Assembly (NCBI GenBank): GCA_914767715.1 | Contig: OU612068.1 | Span: forward strand, 6,386,001 to 6,450,000 | DNA from: Membranipora membranacea | Taxonomy: Eukaryota > Bryozoa > Gymnolaemata > Cheilostomatida > Membraniporidae | Length of the DNA stretch: 64,000 bases | Direction of reading: 5' to 3' | Shown here: positions 37,260 to 49,209 of the stretch, one piece after another | How the letters are laid out: every line of letters begins with the position of its first letter | Position numbering within the stretch: position 1 is the stretch's first letter | The notes under the pieces: model-generated | Seen by the model: the letters and a program-made list of their open reading frames with translations, nothing else | What the model was told of the DNA's origin: nothing | The model's database searches: none | Made by a program: the position numbers and the translations under genes

Positions 37260-39724
37260 GACCTTCATATGTCTTCCTCTTCATCTCTCCACAAAATAAT
37301 GTATTATTTGTATTTGTTGAAATGTGTATAGCAAAGCTCCTCAATACGGTAGCATTTTATATATATCACTACATTAAGCAGACCTAACAGTCTATGTGAG
37401 TGCACACAGCCATCTTATCTCCTCTTACACTCGCATCATACAAACAATTGAAAACACCACCAGCCACATCGCTGAGTGCTGCATGTGTGAGTTCTCTTAT
37501 CACTTTACCTGTAAGATAATTTTTTAATCTTAGTCGAACCTTCAAAATAAATTGTGACGTAATTTGCATGATGCCCTTTACCGATGGCATCCTAGCCAAC
37601 GTTAATTTTGTGTGTCAAGTGCTAAGGATTTTGGGACATATTTATAGTGATGGTGGGGCCTCAAAATACCAAGTAAAAATCATTTAAAATGTTAATGTTA
37701 CTCTGATGATCCATCCCGCCCATATATTGAGATGGTGCACGCAGGTAGTAACTCCCCATCAAATTACTACGTAAAATACTAGCATGCAGGTGATGTTAAG
37801 GCAAGCTAATGTCTGCTGGAATACCTTAATACTTTTGATGCATTATTGAAATATTGAGCCTCCCTTTCACACTGATGTACTGGGAGCCAGTTGGAAATTT
37901 GGTTATCCCCCTATAGTTGTTCATGATTTTCAAAAAAGGTTATTAATATTTATATACACTAGTATAAGCGCAATGATACACTCATCACTCATCTTATAAG
38001 CTGTCAAAAGGAATCTAAAAACGGAATGTGTCTGAATACAATAATACATAGTTTAGATTCAGTTAAAAATATCAGGCAGCTTCACTCATTCTGCCCACCA
38101 TTTAAAAGATTCGGCCAGCTCTTCCCAGAATGCATGGCGGTTGTCAGGCATGAGGAAAGTACCTTTGTTTTTTTTGTCCCTCTCTTTGCCTGTGGTGTAC
38201 CTCTGTCCTTTTTTTTTATTACAATTTTCTTAGAGGAGCTGGCTTATTTTTTCCTGGTATGCATTTTTTTTCAGAAAGTCAGCGCGCACAAAGTCATTAT
38301 CATCGTGCTTATGTTTGATATGCACACTCATCCCTGAAATAAGACATGTTGGTGTTCTGTTCGTCACATTTTAACCCTCAATGCAATCCATAAATTTCAT
38401 TTTACTTTTTCCCTTTTGATTCTTCTGCTCAACATCATGGTGCACACTGTCAGTAGACTTAGGGTGCGGCCTGTCTCTAAATCCATGAATGTGCTGACAT
38501 CTGCTACTTTTTTCCCAAGTTGATAATATAAACCATGGCAATGAACAGCTTATTATATTGATAATACATTATTGAAATACTGAGCCTCCCGTCCACAATA
38601 ATGTATCAATGACACCCATACTACACAGTTAAGCGACCATCCATTTCCATTTCCAATCCATCATATAGGTTTGATAGGGAAATAATTATTATGAAAAGCC
38701 CAAAGCTTGCCATAAATCAGTTTGCTGTCACAATCCCATCTGGTTAAGTTGCACTCAGATTATTTTGTTGCATCACTTCGCTCAAACCTTCTTTGAAATT
38801 TATGTCATGATGTTTGCAACTGTAAGTTGGGCACGCCAATGAAACAAGCAACCACTATCAAAGCTTTTATGACTATCAAAGAATTTATCAAAGAATCTAT
38901 GTCTATAAACTTGATACAGAAGGCTTCTCTTAACATTTTTATACATTCATCTCAACTGTCATTAAATGATTTTTCCTGTGAAAATATAGCTAACTGAATC
39001 TGATCTTCTGTCTCATGTTGCCTGAGATGGTCCCTCGCCAACATCTCACTAGTATGAAATGATACCAAATCCATTATGGCAGCAAAGAGTCAATGCGACA
39101 AAAAATTCAGTGCTTTAATGGCGGCTTGTACTGCAGTTTATGATAGGTTTGTCCTGTATATCATATACTAATAAGTACTATGAGAATAATAATGAATATT
39201 CACTCTCTAAGAGCATAATAACAAATGACATAGAATGCAATATTAAGATAGGAATGGAAAGAGAGTCAAAGCGCTACATGTGCATATGGACACGCTTTCA
39301 TTTTACCTGTATTACCTGTATTTTCAAGGATTTCAAGAGAGGATTGGAAACGAGCTGTAATTTATGATCCATGTGTGTCACCATTAAGTGTTGTCTGCCC
39401 ATGGCAATAAAAAAATTTTCTATGTAATAACAAGTAAGCAGCCAATCAACAGTTGTTATTCACCAGGCCACACCCACTGAGCATGCTTGTTTCCTGTCAA
39501 TGTGTTCAAAGTTGAATGTTCATGTGCTTTGTTGGAAAATCTTGTCTACTATCTATCTATCCAAGGAGATCTAGCTCAAAGGAGTTTCTATCTCTCAATC
39601 TACCCATATATTCTCCCTTGTTAACATACTGGCAAGCAATATTCCACAACATACAATTTCTCTACTGTGGATTAATCTAATTATGCTGGGGTGCCATTGC
39701 ATGGACGCTTTGTTTTTCAGATCA
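37260..39724. other. Intergenic, no gene recognised
   Basis: I find no supportable exon. A minus frame at 37599-37384 (MARMPSVKGIMQITSQF...) lacks similarity and splice context. The fragment 'TATTGAAATA(T/C)TGAGCCTCCC' occurs twice (about 37850 and 38573), indicating another low-copy repeat. Confidence 0.4.
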
Positions 39725-40183
39725 TTAGCTTTTATTTGCTGCTCTAAAAAAAGTTTTTTTTAGAGAGACAGATTCAAAATGATCCAAGGCTGATTCCACG
39801 GTGGAATGGCACAACTGGCTAGTATCAATATCCACTTCAACAGCGTCTTTTTTTATAATGTCATCGAGCTGCTTCCGGAGTCTATTACACTGCACCTGTG
39901 CTGTATGAACTTTCTTGCTGAGATTTCTGGACCTTTCAAGTAACTCAGTATGAGTGAGATTGCTGTGTTGCACTCTCGACGATTGTTCTACTCTTTTAGT
40001 TATGCTCTGTTTACGTCGCAGTATCTGTCTTTGCAAGGTTTTTCTATACTGTGAGCATGCCCCACAGCGCGACGAGGTGTTTGGGCTGCTGATGAGAACA
40101 TCACAGTGGTCCGCGAATGGTGGGCGTTCTTGATTATTTAAGTCGGTGTTGCCTATGCAAGTTTGAGCTGAGGCCACCTTCAT
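39725..40183 (-). CDS. Transposon-associated ORF, Cys-X2-Cys then Arg-rich coiled region (152 codons)
   Basis: An open frame reads SRCGACSQYRKTLQRQIL, followed by Lys/Arg-rich helices and SSRVQHSNLTHTELLERSRNL, then heptad-like RLRKQLDDIIKK. The pattern 'C..C..YR..L......R....SS...N...L...E...R' is one I associate with repeated, transposon-linked proteins in marine invertebrates. No catalytic region follows, and the frame has no visible upstream exon, so it may be a fragment. Function unknown. It lies about 1 kb downstream of the Mutator-like ORF on the same strand, which may or may not mean common ownership. Confidence 0.4.
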   Translation of the reverse strand: MKVASAQTCIGNTDLNNQERPPFADHCDVLISSPNTSSRCGACSQYRKTLQRQILRRKQSITKRVEQSSRVQHSNLTHTELLERSRNLSKKVHTAQVQCNRLRKQLDDIIKKDAVEVDIDTSQLCHSTVESALDHFESVSLKKTFFRAANKS

Positions 40184-41161
40184 TAAAATTTCGGATGGCC
40201 TCGTATTAGGCTTATAGAGTTAATAGCGGCTGAATGTGGCAACACTTTGTTGCATACCGAAATTGTTATGGTGCTAGTGTCGCGGTTGTATGTGATCTGC
40301 TTGGAAAGTTCTATCTCAGCTAGAATAAAAACACAACTACATGTTAGGATACTAGGATAGTATCATTTATATCATTGTTTAAAAAAAATAGTGACTGACA
40401 TTGTTAGCGACAGGGATCAAAGACAAAGCACCATGACCTTGAACCTTGTATTCAATGCACAGTACCACCAGAATGAGTTGGCTCGGTTTGCTATGAAAAC
40501 CGCAGAAAAGCTTAAGCTAAACATGCTCTTCGCCTAAATGTCAACCATTGCATTGCTAGTGGCACTTGTATTACCATTAAACTAAGTCTTGTAGCAATAC
40601 CTGTCGGTACCAGCCTCTGCTTAAGGTAAGAGGCCTAGCTAAAACCGAGCCACCCCCTACTGGCACCTAGGGTAGAATTTAAAACCTGTTTTTAGATCAG
40701 TTTTTCAAGCTCTTTTGAATGGTGAAAACTAGAGACTTCTATCTTGAATATGAAAAAAGTTATGACCTGTGACTGGACTCAAAACATGCGCGGACCTGTG
40801 CACTGGTGGTAAGGTAGTGAGGCCACAAATATCATTTTCTGTGCTCTGTATGTCATTCAGAGATGTATATCCAGGGTATGACTTTCTTTATTTTATTTTC
40901 TGAAACTCTTAATGTCCACAAATCATTATTTCTCAAGAAATAGAAAAATTGACAGGTTGGTAGTTCAGTGAAATACCCTTACCCCCTATAAAACTTGAAT
41001 AAACACTAAAACAAGCCAGTCAGTCCGTTCGCCACACTTTAAAGTACCACCAAAAAAAATTTCGGCTTTCTAGCTCAAATATATTCAGTTCTAGCTTGCG
41101 CCAAAGATAGAAAATCCTGCAGAAAAACAGTTTCTCAGTAAATCGATGTCAAAGTTCATAA
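40184..41161. other. Flank of Mutator-like copy C
   Basis: No coding exon seen. The sequence presumably includes a non-coding end of the adjacent element, but I could not find a matching inverted repeat on the other side. Confidence 0.3.
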
Positions 41162-42382
41162 TCAAAAAGATCCTGCATCGTAGGCTGATTTATCGATGCT
41201 ACTTTTCTGTCTGGCAGTTTTGTTTGGCTCTGACACTGCTATGTTAGCTTTTAGAACCCTCTTCTTGTCTGCTTTCACTGCATAGTCCCAGTGATTGGGT
41301 GTTACTGGTACCCCCATAGCCTGGAACACTGCTGCCACACCCTGCTCACCATCGTTGAATGATACTGTTGCTATATTTACGCCTAGTGCCAATCTCTGGA
41401 CTCCACAGAATCGTTCTTTGGGAACCCTCTCCCAGATACAATGATGGAATGCTTCGTTTGCATCTTGTGTACCACCGTGAATACACTTTTGTAGTAGCTC
41501 ATCGGCGGCGAGGCGTTCGAATATTGGTTTGATTATGTCGCATATGTAGGTCGGTAGACGGTGTTTGTTGGCTTTCACCATGTTCCCGCTATGACTGTGA
41601 CACCATTGAGGGCAGTTAGTGTGGTTACCTGTTCTATGATTATATATGGCCCATATCGCTTTTCTCATCTCCTCTATACTGTCATTGCCTCGTACAGCAG
41701 CACCATAATGGCCTTGAATTCGCTTGATTTGTTCTTTCGTGAGTTTGCCTATACCACCAATCCCGCTCACTCTCTTTTCTCCCCGTGACTTATTAGCTAC
41801 TGGCTTATTTAGGCACTGACCCTTCTTGTCGATGATGAAGACAGTTGACTTCTGTTCTGACACCAGTTTGATGAGGGCTTTTCCCATTCGTTTTTGTATG
41901 TGTCCTGTACATTCTAGCTTTTCGATATCCGAATCACCATATACTTTACTATCACAGACAGGTTTGTAGGCTTGACTGTCCCCATCGCCCAGGTATTTAG
42001 TATAGCGCAGCCCATGCTTTGTCTGACTTCTATGGAAGATGCTCTTCGCTCCCTCCGCTTCCATGGCTCCCGCTGACCCCTTGTGGTTCATTTTACAGTT
42101 AGCTTTGTGGTTGGCGATGGTGGAGAGCTTGGTATTATCATTGCTTAGTTGTTTACAAGCTGCACAGTACGTTGTCAGGGCTTCAGTGGCTATTACTTTG
42201 CTGCCTTGGTATTTGCCCATCACTGACAAAACAGTCACAACACCATTTTTACTTATAAATCCTCTCCGCTGCCATGTACCATCTACCGAGACAGGCACAT
42301 CTGTTGTGTTCACCTGTGCCTTTATCTCCTGTGCAGCTTGTTTGAGAGATGTGTCGACGACTGTTTGAGTAGCTGAGGTCAT
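41162..42382 (-). CDS. Mutator-like transposase, copy C, uninterrupted 406-codon ORF
   Basis: Matches the metazoan 'Mutator-like transposase' domain (PF20700 type) by pattern. A DDE-like set is visible: Asp34 in VSVDGTWQRRG, Asp133/Asp135 in YLGDGDSQAY, and Glu310 in GTQDANEAFHHCIWERVPK. Other landmarks are a Cys pair at 73-76, the GSAGAMEAEGA motif, LECTGHIQKRMG, IQGHYGAAVRGN, and a Cys/His cluster CPQWCHSHSG. No internal stop or frameshift occurs. The N-terminal DNA-binding part found in longer relatives is absent or lies in an exon I cannot identify, so activity is uncertain. Two decayed relatives lie at 28.2 and 31.4 kb. Terminal repeats were not found. RNase-H-type transposase chemistry is inferred from the family. 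Confidence 0.8.
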   Translation of the reverse strand: MTSATQTVVDTSLKQAAQEIKAQVNTTDVPVSVDGTWQRRGFISKNGVVTVLSVMGKYQGSKVIATEALTTYCAACKQLSNDNTKLSTIANHKANCKMNHKGSAGAMEAEGAKSIFHRSQTKHGLRYTKYLGDGDSQAYKPVCDSKVYGDSDIEKLECTGHIQKRMGKALIKLVSEQKSTVFIIDKKGQCLNKPVANKSRGEKRVSGIGGIGKLTKEQIKRIQGHYGAAVRGNDSIEEMRKAIWAIYNHRTGNHTNCPQWCHSHSGNMVKANKHRLPTYICDIIKPIFERLAADELLQKCIHGGTQDANEAFHHCIWERVPKERFCGVQRLALGVNIATVSFNDGEQGVAAVFQAMGVPVTPNHWDYAVKADKKRVLKANIAVSEPNKTARQKSSIDKSAYDAGSF

Positions 42383-43769
42383 GTTTGTGAGGTGGTGGTT
42401 ATATGGTGTAGACGATGATTATGATAGTAGTACTAGGACAAGTAGACATGTCCATGTTGAGATGAAATGACATGTTGAGAGCTTTGGACAGTTCAATAGG
42501 AAGTTGAAGCTAATCAATGATCATCAAGGACTTTGATGATCCGACTTACGACAAGATCAATGGGTTAGAGGGACCAAACCAAACACTCCTGGGATGCAAG
42601 ATAAAAATACCCTGGTAACTCAACCAATATGAAGAGTCAATTGAATACACCTACAGACAGATAAACTTGTGTAAGGGCCAAAGGGCTTCGCAATGCAACA
42701 ATCACTAGTACTACTAAGCCACGCACCATACCACACAGATTGAATGTTAGTGATTTCCAGCACTGTATTGCTGATTAGTGATTGTTAGCAATTATGTTGG
42801 TTATACTATACATAGCAAATATTCTACCCGATGGGTGCAAATTTGATTTGCATAAGCATAAGGTTTTTAACAAGAGGTGCAGCAATGAGCTATGATAATG
42901 ATGGGTCAGACAAGGAATTCCTTGGTCAGACAACTTTCTGTTTGGCAATATGTATGTACATGTATATACATTTAGGCAGGAATTTATAGGTTGAACACCT
43001 AATGATGATCATGTTAAATGAGAACTTCACATGGATGGAAAGAAGTGGCCTGTACAATTTTATTATTCTCCCAGCCAAACATTCACCCAATTCATCTTAA
43101 CAATAGGGTGTCCCAGGTGATTTTTCCATAAAAGTTAATTTATGTTTGGTTAGTTTCTTATTATAGCTACAGTAATCAGGATTCCAGAACTCTTTTCATT
43201 TTTGTTGTAGGACAAACGGTTCAAAAGTTATTGCAGTAACTCCAACCCGAAAGTCGCTGTCATTTCATCAAGCGCTGCTATATAGACCCATATGATAGGT
43301 AGTGCCATTTCAGGATGATATGAGGCGAGATCATATCACTGTTTTTACAATTACTTTGAATGAATAGACATAAATACTTCAAATTTTTCGGCACTTTTTT
43401 TTTATAGTTCCCGATATTTGTGCGAAGATGGCCGCCAAAACGTGCTCCAAGATGGGGGCGAGAAACAGAAAATCGAAAGAAAATTCAACTGATTAGCATT
43501 TTATTGTCATAAAACAGACTAAAATGTGCATAAATAACCAGTTCATGACTCAATCGAGAAAAAATTGACATTTAAAGGATATTTGACGGATTTGGAAGGA
43601 AACAAGATGGCCGCCGCACACAGGAAATGAAGCTTTTGACGCTGATTCGAAAAAAGAAATATGGGCATGTAATATACCATTTGAAGTAGAAAATTATAGC
43701 CTTATAGACTATCTCAGAGTTGTCTATAACCAAATTACCAGTTTATAATTGCCAAAAATTGTCAGTTCT
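42383..43769. other. Non-coding interval between two elements
   Basis: No exon supported. Two copies of a YY1-like motif (AAGATGGCCGCC) occur at about 43427-43438 and 43606-43617 in otherwise AT-rich DNA. Confidence 0.35.
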
Positions 43770-45759
43770 TCAGTCTGTAATTACCAGGTCGCCGTTCTTC
43801 AGATCCTGCAGAAGGTTGAATGTCCATACCTCTTCTGGATATTCATCATATACAACATTGTACTCTACGCGCATCACGCTCTCCCGAATCTCGACCATCT
43901 CTCTCACCTTTCCACAAAACCACCCGGCACCATCTTCACTATCGCATCTATGCCTTATACGCTTTCCAGCCAGAGACCCTGGATCCTCCATGTAGCCTGT
44001 GAGCTTCTGCTTTTCCTTGGCAATCATCCGGCCGTCTCGATCCTTCTCTCTTCTCTGGATTAGTGCCGCTTTCAGAGCACTGTACGCCCCAGCATCATTC
44101 TGGGGTTGGCTGGCTCACATCATCAGCAGGTTGAGGATCACAGAATGATGTTGTTGGTGATGACCTCAATTAGGTTGGCCTTCAACTCCTGTACAGAAAG
44201 AATCCTCCCTTTGTGGCTTTTGCAAAAAGCCGTCGCTCTCCTTTTGAATTTAGTACCTGCTGGTGGTAACGTAGTTGCAGTTGAAGTTCAGTGATGGCTT
44301 CTTGTTCATTAAGTCCGGAGAGAATCTTGGCGACATCAGTCTCTGAGTAACATATCTTTTTTCTTTCCAATGATTTGGTAATCTCCACTCGCTTGCTATA
44401 CTGCTTCTCCTCCTTGTCTACTTTGGTCTTCTGCTTACGCTCCAACTGCTCCAGTCTGCTCTTCTTAACCTCCTCCCTTCGTTCTTTGAACCGCTTGATG
44501 ATCCCCTTATCTTTCCTAGCGTCCTCTATCACAGCCTCTCTCTTCTCTTTCGACAATGACCTACACCAGTCACCAGTTCTGTTGTTTGACCACATGATGA
44601 GCGACTCAAGCCAATGCGTTGAAGTCCTGTTCACCGATGATGTTGGTGATTGGTACATTTGCTGCCGATTTCTGCAGGCCAATGCTTGGGCCATGGTGCT
44701 TCCCACCAGGGAGCTGATCTTATCTTCAGCCTGCCTCTCCAGGATGAGGAGTAGGCTGTGCATCAACGTCTCCAGATAAGTCTTGAGTGGTAGCATCAGT
44801 CCCATCTGGCACAAGCAGTTTATCGTAGAGAGCATCTATATGGACATCAATATCAATGAAGAGCCTGAAAGTGCCATCAAGCAGGGGCGAGCTGTCGAGA
44901 GCCAGACCTTCAAGCTTGAGTCGCAGAATATCGAGGGGCTCATTGAAGGCCAAGATGTTCGGGCAGGTATTGAGCTTCCTCCAGTATGGCCCCGTGACAA
45001 ACTTGTCCAACAAACCTAAAGCACGAACACAAGCTACATACGCATCACAGAGAGTATCTTCCAGCACTGCAGAGAGTAGGTGGTTCCTGGTCGGCAGTGA
45101 TTCCAGGAACTCTTTGATGTCCTGGCGATGATAATAGACAGCAGTGGCATTGTAAAATAAGATGTTGAATCTGTTTCCTTTGTAGGGTACTAGCTGGAGA
45201 AGCCGTTCCTTCTCCTTTAGGAAGGCCAGGAACTCGGCTGCTGCGCCACTCTGCTCACACCCTCTAGGATGGAGTGCCTTCACAGCCGTCCTAACGAGCC
45301 TGCCGGCTCCACTTTCCCCAGATTGCGGGAGGGCAAAAGTGTGAGTCCTGTCAGGCAGCGTGATCCCTTCTAACTGACTCAGGGTCTTGTCACTCTCTAG
45401 TGCCATATTGAAAAGTATGTGCATGCGACAGAAAAAATGACCCATGTCCTCCATCTCATCTCTCTGTGCATCTAAAAGCTCATCCCAACAGTCCATCACT
45501 TGGGGCAGCAGGGTTTGTCTCATCACTTTGAGTTGTGAGTTAAACACATGATTTACGGAACATTTGTCGCTCATTGTATTCTTCAGACTGGCAATGAGGT
45601 GACCAACATCCCCTGCTGATGCCATGGTTTCAGCAATATCATCCATGGTGTGGTTGAAGCTGGCCATTGCTTCTGCTGCATCTCCACCAGCCAGGTCCTT
45701 CATCCCTATAGACAGGGTCTTCCCCGAAACTGTTGTCACCTGGAAAGACTGGTATTTCC
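43770..45759 (-). pseudogene. 3' half of a MADF/Tudor-like repeated gene, split by insertion
   Basis: Downstream part of a minus-strand gene whose 5' half is at 49210-50296. The long frame 45739-44726 contains SIGMKDLAGGDA and SLKNTMSDKCSVNHVFNSQL, then MGHFFCRMHILFNMAL. This is a signature I know from repeated, probably transposon-encoded, proteins in invertebrates and fish. A frameshift near 44750 leads to 44835-44182 (charged coiled coil, ERREEVKKSRLEQLERKQK). Another frame change leads to 44110-43770, a Tudor-like end (GKRIRHRC...GWFCGKV...YNVVYDEYPEEVW...DLKNGDLVI). Because of the frameshifts and the insertion it is almost certainly inactive. The enzymatic role of the family is unknown to me. 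Confidence 0.65.
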
Positions 45760-45847
45760 TAGATCAAGTTTGCTCCATTTTTCCCCCGTTGGAATTGCCA
45801 CCCCCTCTACTGACACGCCGAAGGAAAAAGGGATCAAGAACATTCAT
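45760..45847 (+). repeat. Left terminal inverted repeat
   Basis: 88 bp from TAGATCAAG to ATTCAT; inverted copy at 49117-49209. The main visible difference is in the C run (about 6 here, about 13 on the other side). Confidence 0.9.
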
Positions 45848-46408
45848 GCTATCTGTTGAAATTACCTCCCACCGCCCACTTGTGTTTTGATAATCTCCCA
45901 CAATGCACTTGCTTTTGTAAATATCAGTACAATTCTTGCTCTCTCAGAGATAGAAATAACTCTTAGCTCAGTGTCTGTTTTAAGTTGGAGCATACTACCT
46001 GTATCCTACTCCATTCTACAACTCTCCTGCTGTCTGTTCTCTGCCTACTCTCAGCTGGAAAGGTGCATGCTTCCCTTATCCAACAAATATCAAACTAGTA
46101 TAATAAGTGTTCACAAACCCTACCTACCACTCTCTACTAACTCAACTGTCCTTAATAAATCTAGAACAAGAGCGTTCACATATCTTAAGGCAGATAGCCT
46201 TTGGTTATGGGTTGTTAGAATATTGGCCACAATTGTTACAGCAACAAGGCTTACTATTATCTTCCTTTTGCATATGCTTTAGTATAGTGCCCATCAGAGT
46301 AGGGAGTTTTTTCGTTAATTCTGTCACTAAATCTGCTAATGAAACGTCAGCTAGCTGGTCCGCCTTTGATTTGTACAGACTAGATAGGGGGTCCTGTGAG
46401 TATGCACT

Positions 46409-48756
46409 CTATCTCTTTTTTATTTTTGCGCATAAAGAGTCTATCATGAGTTTGCCGTATCCTTGTCCCTGTAACTCATTCTGTAGATACACGCGGTCGT
46501 CGATCCGAAAGGCTTCAATTTGTTTCACTTCAGAAAAGCTGAGATTCTGCAATAGATGAGAAATAAATACAATTATACTTTTTGCTGACATTCAATAATT
46601 TGGTGCCCTTTTTCTGTGGTAAGATACTGAGCATTATAATTAAAAATTTTCTCCTGTTTCGATACGAGTTATTTAGAAGGCATAATTGGATTTCACATTA
46701 ATAAGAAGTTGTATATAGCGTAGGGCTGTCCGAACCACTGAAACAATAACAACCCAGCAGTATGATCGAAACACTGGTCAAGATTACAATTATACGAGTA
46801 CCATCAATAACCAAATTGAGCGTGGATACTTTGGTGGTCTGCTATTACATTAGCAATAAGATTTAAGGGTTCAAGGATAAGGGAAATCAAAATATATCCA
46901 TCATCAAGGTTGCCCAGATCATAGAAATGCTCAATCACATGAATTGCATTACTGAGATTTTTAAGTTTGGGATTTTGAAAAGTAAATAGAACCACAGGAC
47001 AACACAATGCAATTATAATTGTAAGTAAACAATCAGATGGGTTGAAGGAAAGGATCATGCTCTTTTCAATTTATCATCAAAAGAAACATGAAAGGGATCC
47101 AAGATTAGTCAAGCTGGTACGATTTGCTATTCAACATCTAACAAATGCAGTAAATTTTAGACTGAAGCGAAGTCCCACTAAGAAGAGACGTTACAGACCG
47201 TGAAACCAATTTTTATGTAAGCTGAAAAACTAAACTAAAGTCATCAAATCGATTGGTGTTCGATCAATCTATACTACTGTAGAGGATTTTGAGGGGGTTA
47301 CCCTAAGGCAGCGATACCCACCACTGCAACCACGCCCATTGCCTATTTATACTGAGTAATCCGACTCTCTAAAACGAGTAAGCCGACTCTATCGACATGG
47401 ACAAAGATAGTAGGCTTATTTATCTGGCAAGATTAATTTGGGAGGGCAGGGATATGGACAAACTATTAACATATTTATCAGGCAAAATAAATAGGGGAGG
47501 GAAGGGAGATGGACAAACTATTATTACTACATATTCATCGGGCGAGACAAAAGGAGGCAAATGGGCCAGGGGAAGAGGGTTGGACAATATAATCAATGGG
47601 AGGGAAGGGGTATGGATAAAATAGATAACCAAATGGGGGGGGGAAGGGAATGGCTCTTGGTTTAAAACTATCTTTGTGAGATTGCTTGACTGGGCTGGAC
47701 TGGAACTGGACTGGAACTGAACTGGACTGGACTGGAACTGAACTGGCAATCAGATCAATGGATGCAGTGGTGCAATGGGGGTTTTCACTTGGCCTCTACC
47801 TACTACCCAAGGGAGGCTACAGTCTAACAACAGAGTACAAACAAGGCAACATTATGTCAAGGCAGGGAGGTCTGCCAGCAGGCAGAACTCAAGAAACTTA
47901 CTTCAGTTGGTTAAGTTGTAAGGCACTTTATTGGTGATCTGTAGACTAGTTAAAATATTAAGGTCTTGTTACTTCAGCTGCTGGATACTAACTGAAACTT
48001 ATTCCACTGGTGTTTGGTTATAAATGCGTAGTAGGTCATGTGATACTACATGTGGAAATTTTCCATGGAAAATTCCATAGATGGCTTGTAATAGTTAAAA
48101 CAGGTTTAAACTGGTTAAAATAAGAAAAGTTACTAAAATGATGACATGGGCAGAAAATCCACCACACTACTGTTGTGTGATAAATAAGCAGTAAAATCCT
48201 TGGGATCCTGACCTTAGCCTTAGGGGTATATCCTGAAGGAGAAGACTCTGGGAGAGAGTGTTTGAGCTGCTTTGTTGGTGTGCTCGTAGCCAAAAGTTGA
48301 TCCTGTAGAGATAAAAAGTGGATTGTTACTTCTCTGTGGACTGAGCTGTACCAAGAGCAAGAGCCTAATTTTATACAATCAATAACCTCCAATCAGAGAA
48401 AAACCCTGTGCTGTGGCACTATAGTTTTCCTGGATTAGTTTTTTGTTGTCAAAAACTGCCTCTCATTGAGTGTAATTCAAGGCACCTGAATTGCAATTTG
48501 ACCTAAACTAATAAGTGAAGATCAAATGCTAGTGGCTCTTCCTTGCTTGCACCCAGCCACCATGTCCATTCAAATCCATAGCTAAAGTAACTTGAGAAAA
48601 CACAGCGGTAAAATGATGATGATCCCTATCTACACATTTAATTGATGCAAATCCTCGTGTATTTACTGATTCCATACAGTGATAGCCTGCTAGAAATTTA
48701 CTCACCATTTCACTTTCTCCTTCCCACACACTCTCTTCTGACTTAGTTCTATCCAT
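46409..48756 (-). CDS. Three-exon reading frame carried inside the TIR element, GNAT-like end
   Basis: Three minus-strand exons with canonical borders, all in phase 0: 48756-48706 (starts ATG, MDRTKSEESVWEGESEM, donor gtgagt), 48302-48213 (DQLLATSTPTKQLKHSLPES..., acceptor tctacag, donor gtcagg) and 46546-46409 (acceptor ctattgcag, ends TAG). Joined they give 92 codons; further exons between the second and third are possible. The last exon holds NELQGQGYGKLMIDSL, which looks like the acetyl-CoA-binding Q-x-x-G-x-G loop of GNAT acetyltransferases, but the domain is far too short to be complete. This resembles captured host exons. I do not recognise the source gene. Transcription is not shown by the sequence. 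Confidence 0.45.
46804..47058 (-). other. Open stretch inside the TIR element, unknown
   Basis: An 84-codon minus-strand frame (containing NPKLKNLSNAIHVIEHFYDL and a hydrophobic segment ILISLILEPLNLIANVIA). It has non-repetitive composition and could be part of a captured exon, but no splice border fits well and I recognise no family. Confidence 0.2.
47435..47650. repeat. G-rich imperfect tandem repeats
   Basis: Several GGGAGGGAAGGG-type blocks, each followed by a version of ATGGACAAACTATTA, at 50-70 bp spacing. The G runs could form quadruplexes. Confidence 0.6.
47690..47745. repeat. Short minisatellite CTGGACTGGAACTG
   Basis: Tandem variants of CTGGACTGGAACTGAA inside the TIR element. Confidence 0.8.
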
Positions 48757-49116
48757 GTTGCGGACAATCTTTCTACTGATCCACACTCATGAGTTACATG
48801 TGTTTAAGTAGTGAACTTTAAATTTAGCCCAGTAGGATGTTTTATTTTAGTAGTGCATGGTGGGTAATTTACAATGCATTGTGGGGACAAGACAATATGG
48901 CGGCTCTAAGAAATGGATGTTCTGTGTTAATTTGTAGGTTATTTTTTAAAAATGGGATATCTCAGGCTATACTGCATCTATATGAGAAATAAGATGCTTT
49001 TTGGAACCAGTGAATTACAGAGAGCTTATTTATACTTGTTATTTTATGTTATGAGCCAAAGAAATTAAAGTGTCTACATACTGTCTACATATGAGGGGAA
49101 AACTCCAACATATAGG

Positions 49117-49209
49117 ATGAATGTTCTTGATCCCTTTTTCCTTCGGCGTGTCAGTAGAGGGGGGGGGGGGGCAATTCCAACGGGGGAAAAATGGAGCAAA
49201 CTTGATCTA
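49117..49209 (-). repeat. Right terminal inverted repeat
   Basis: Inverse of 45760-45847, with a G homopolymer of about 13 in place of the shorter run. It ends ...CTTGATCTA immediately before the second 9-bp target copy. Confidence 0.9.

Noticed and set aside
40640-40670. Terminal repeat (CCTAGCTAAAACCGAGCC) of Mutator copy C
   Set aside because: I found no inverted partner on the other side of the ORF and no target duplication.
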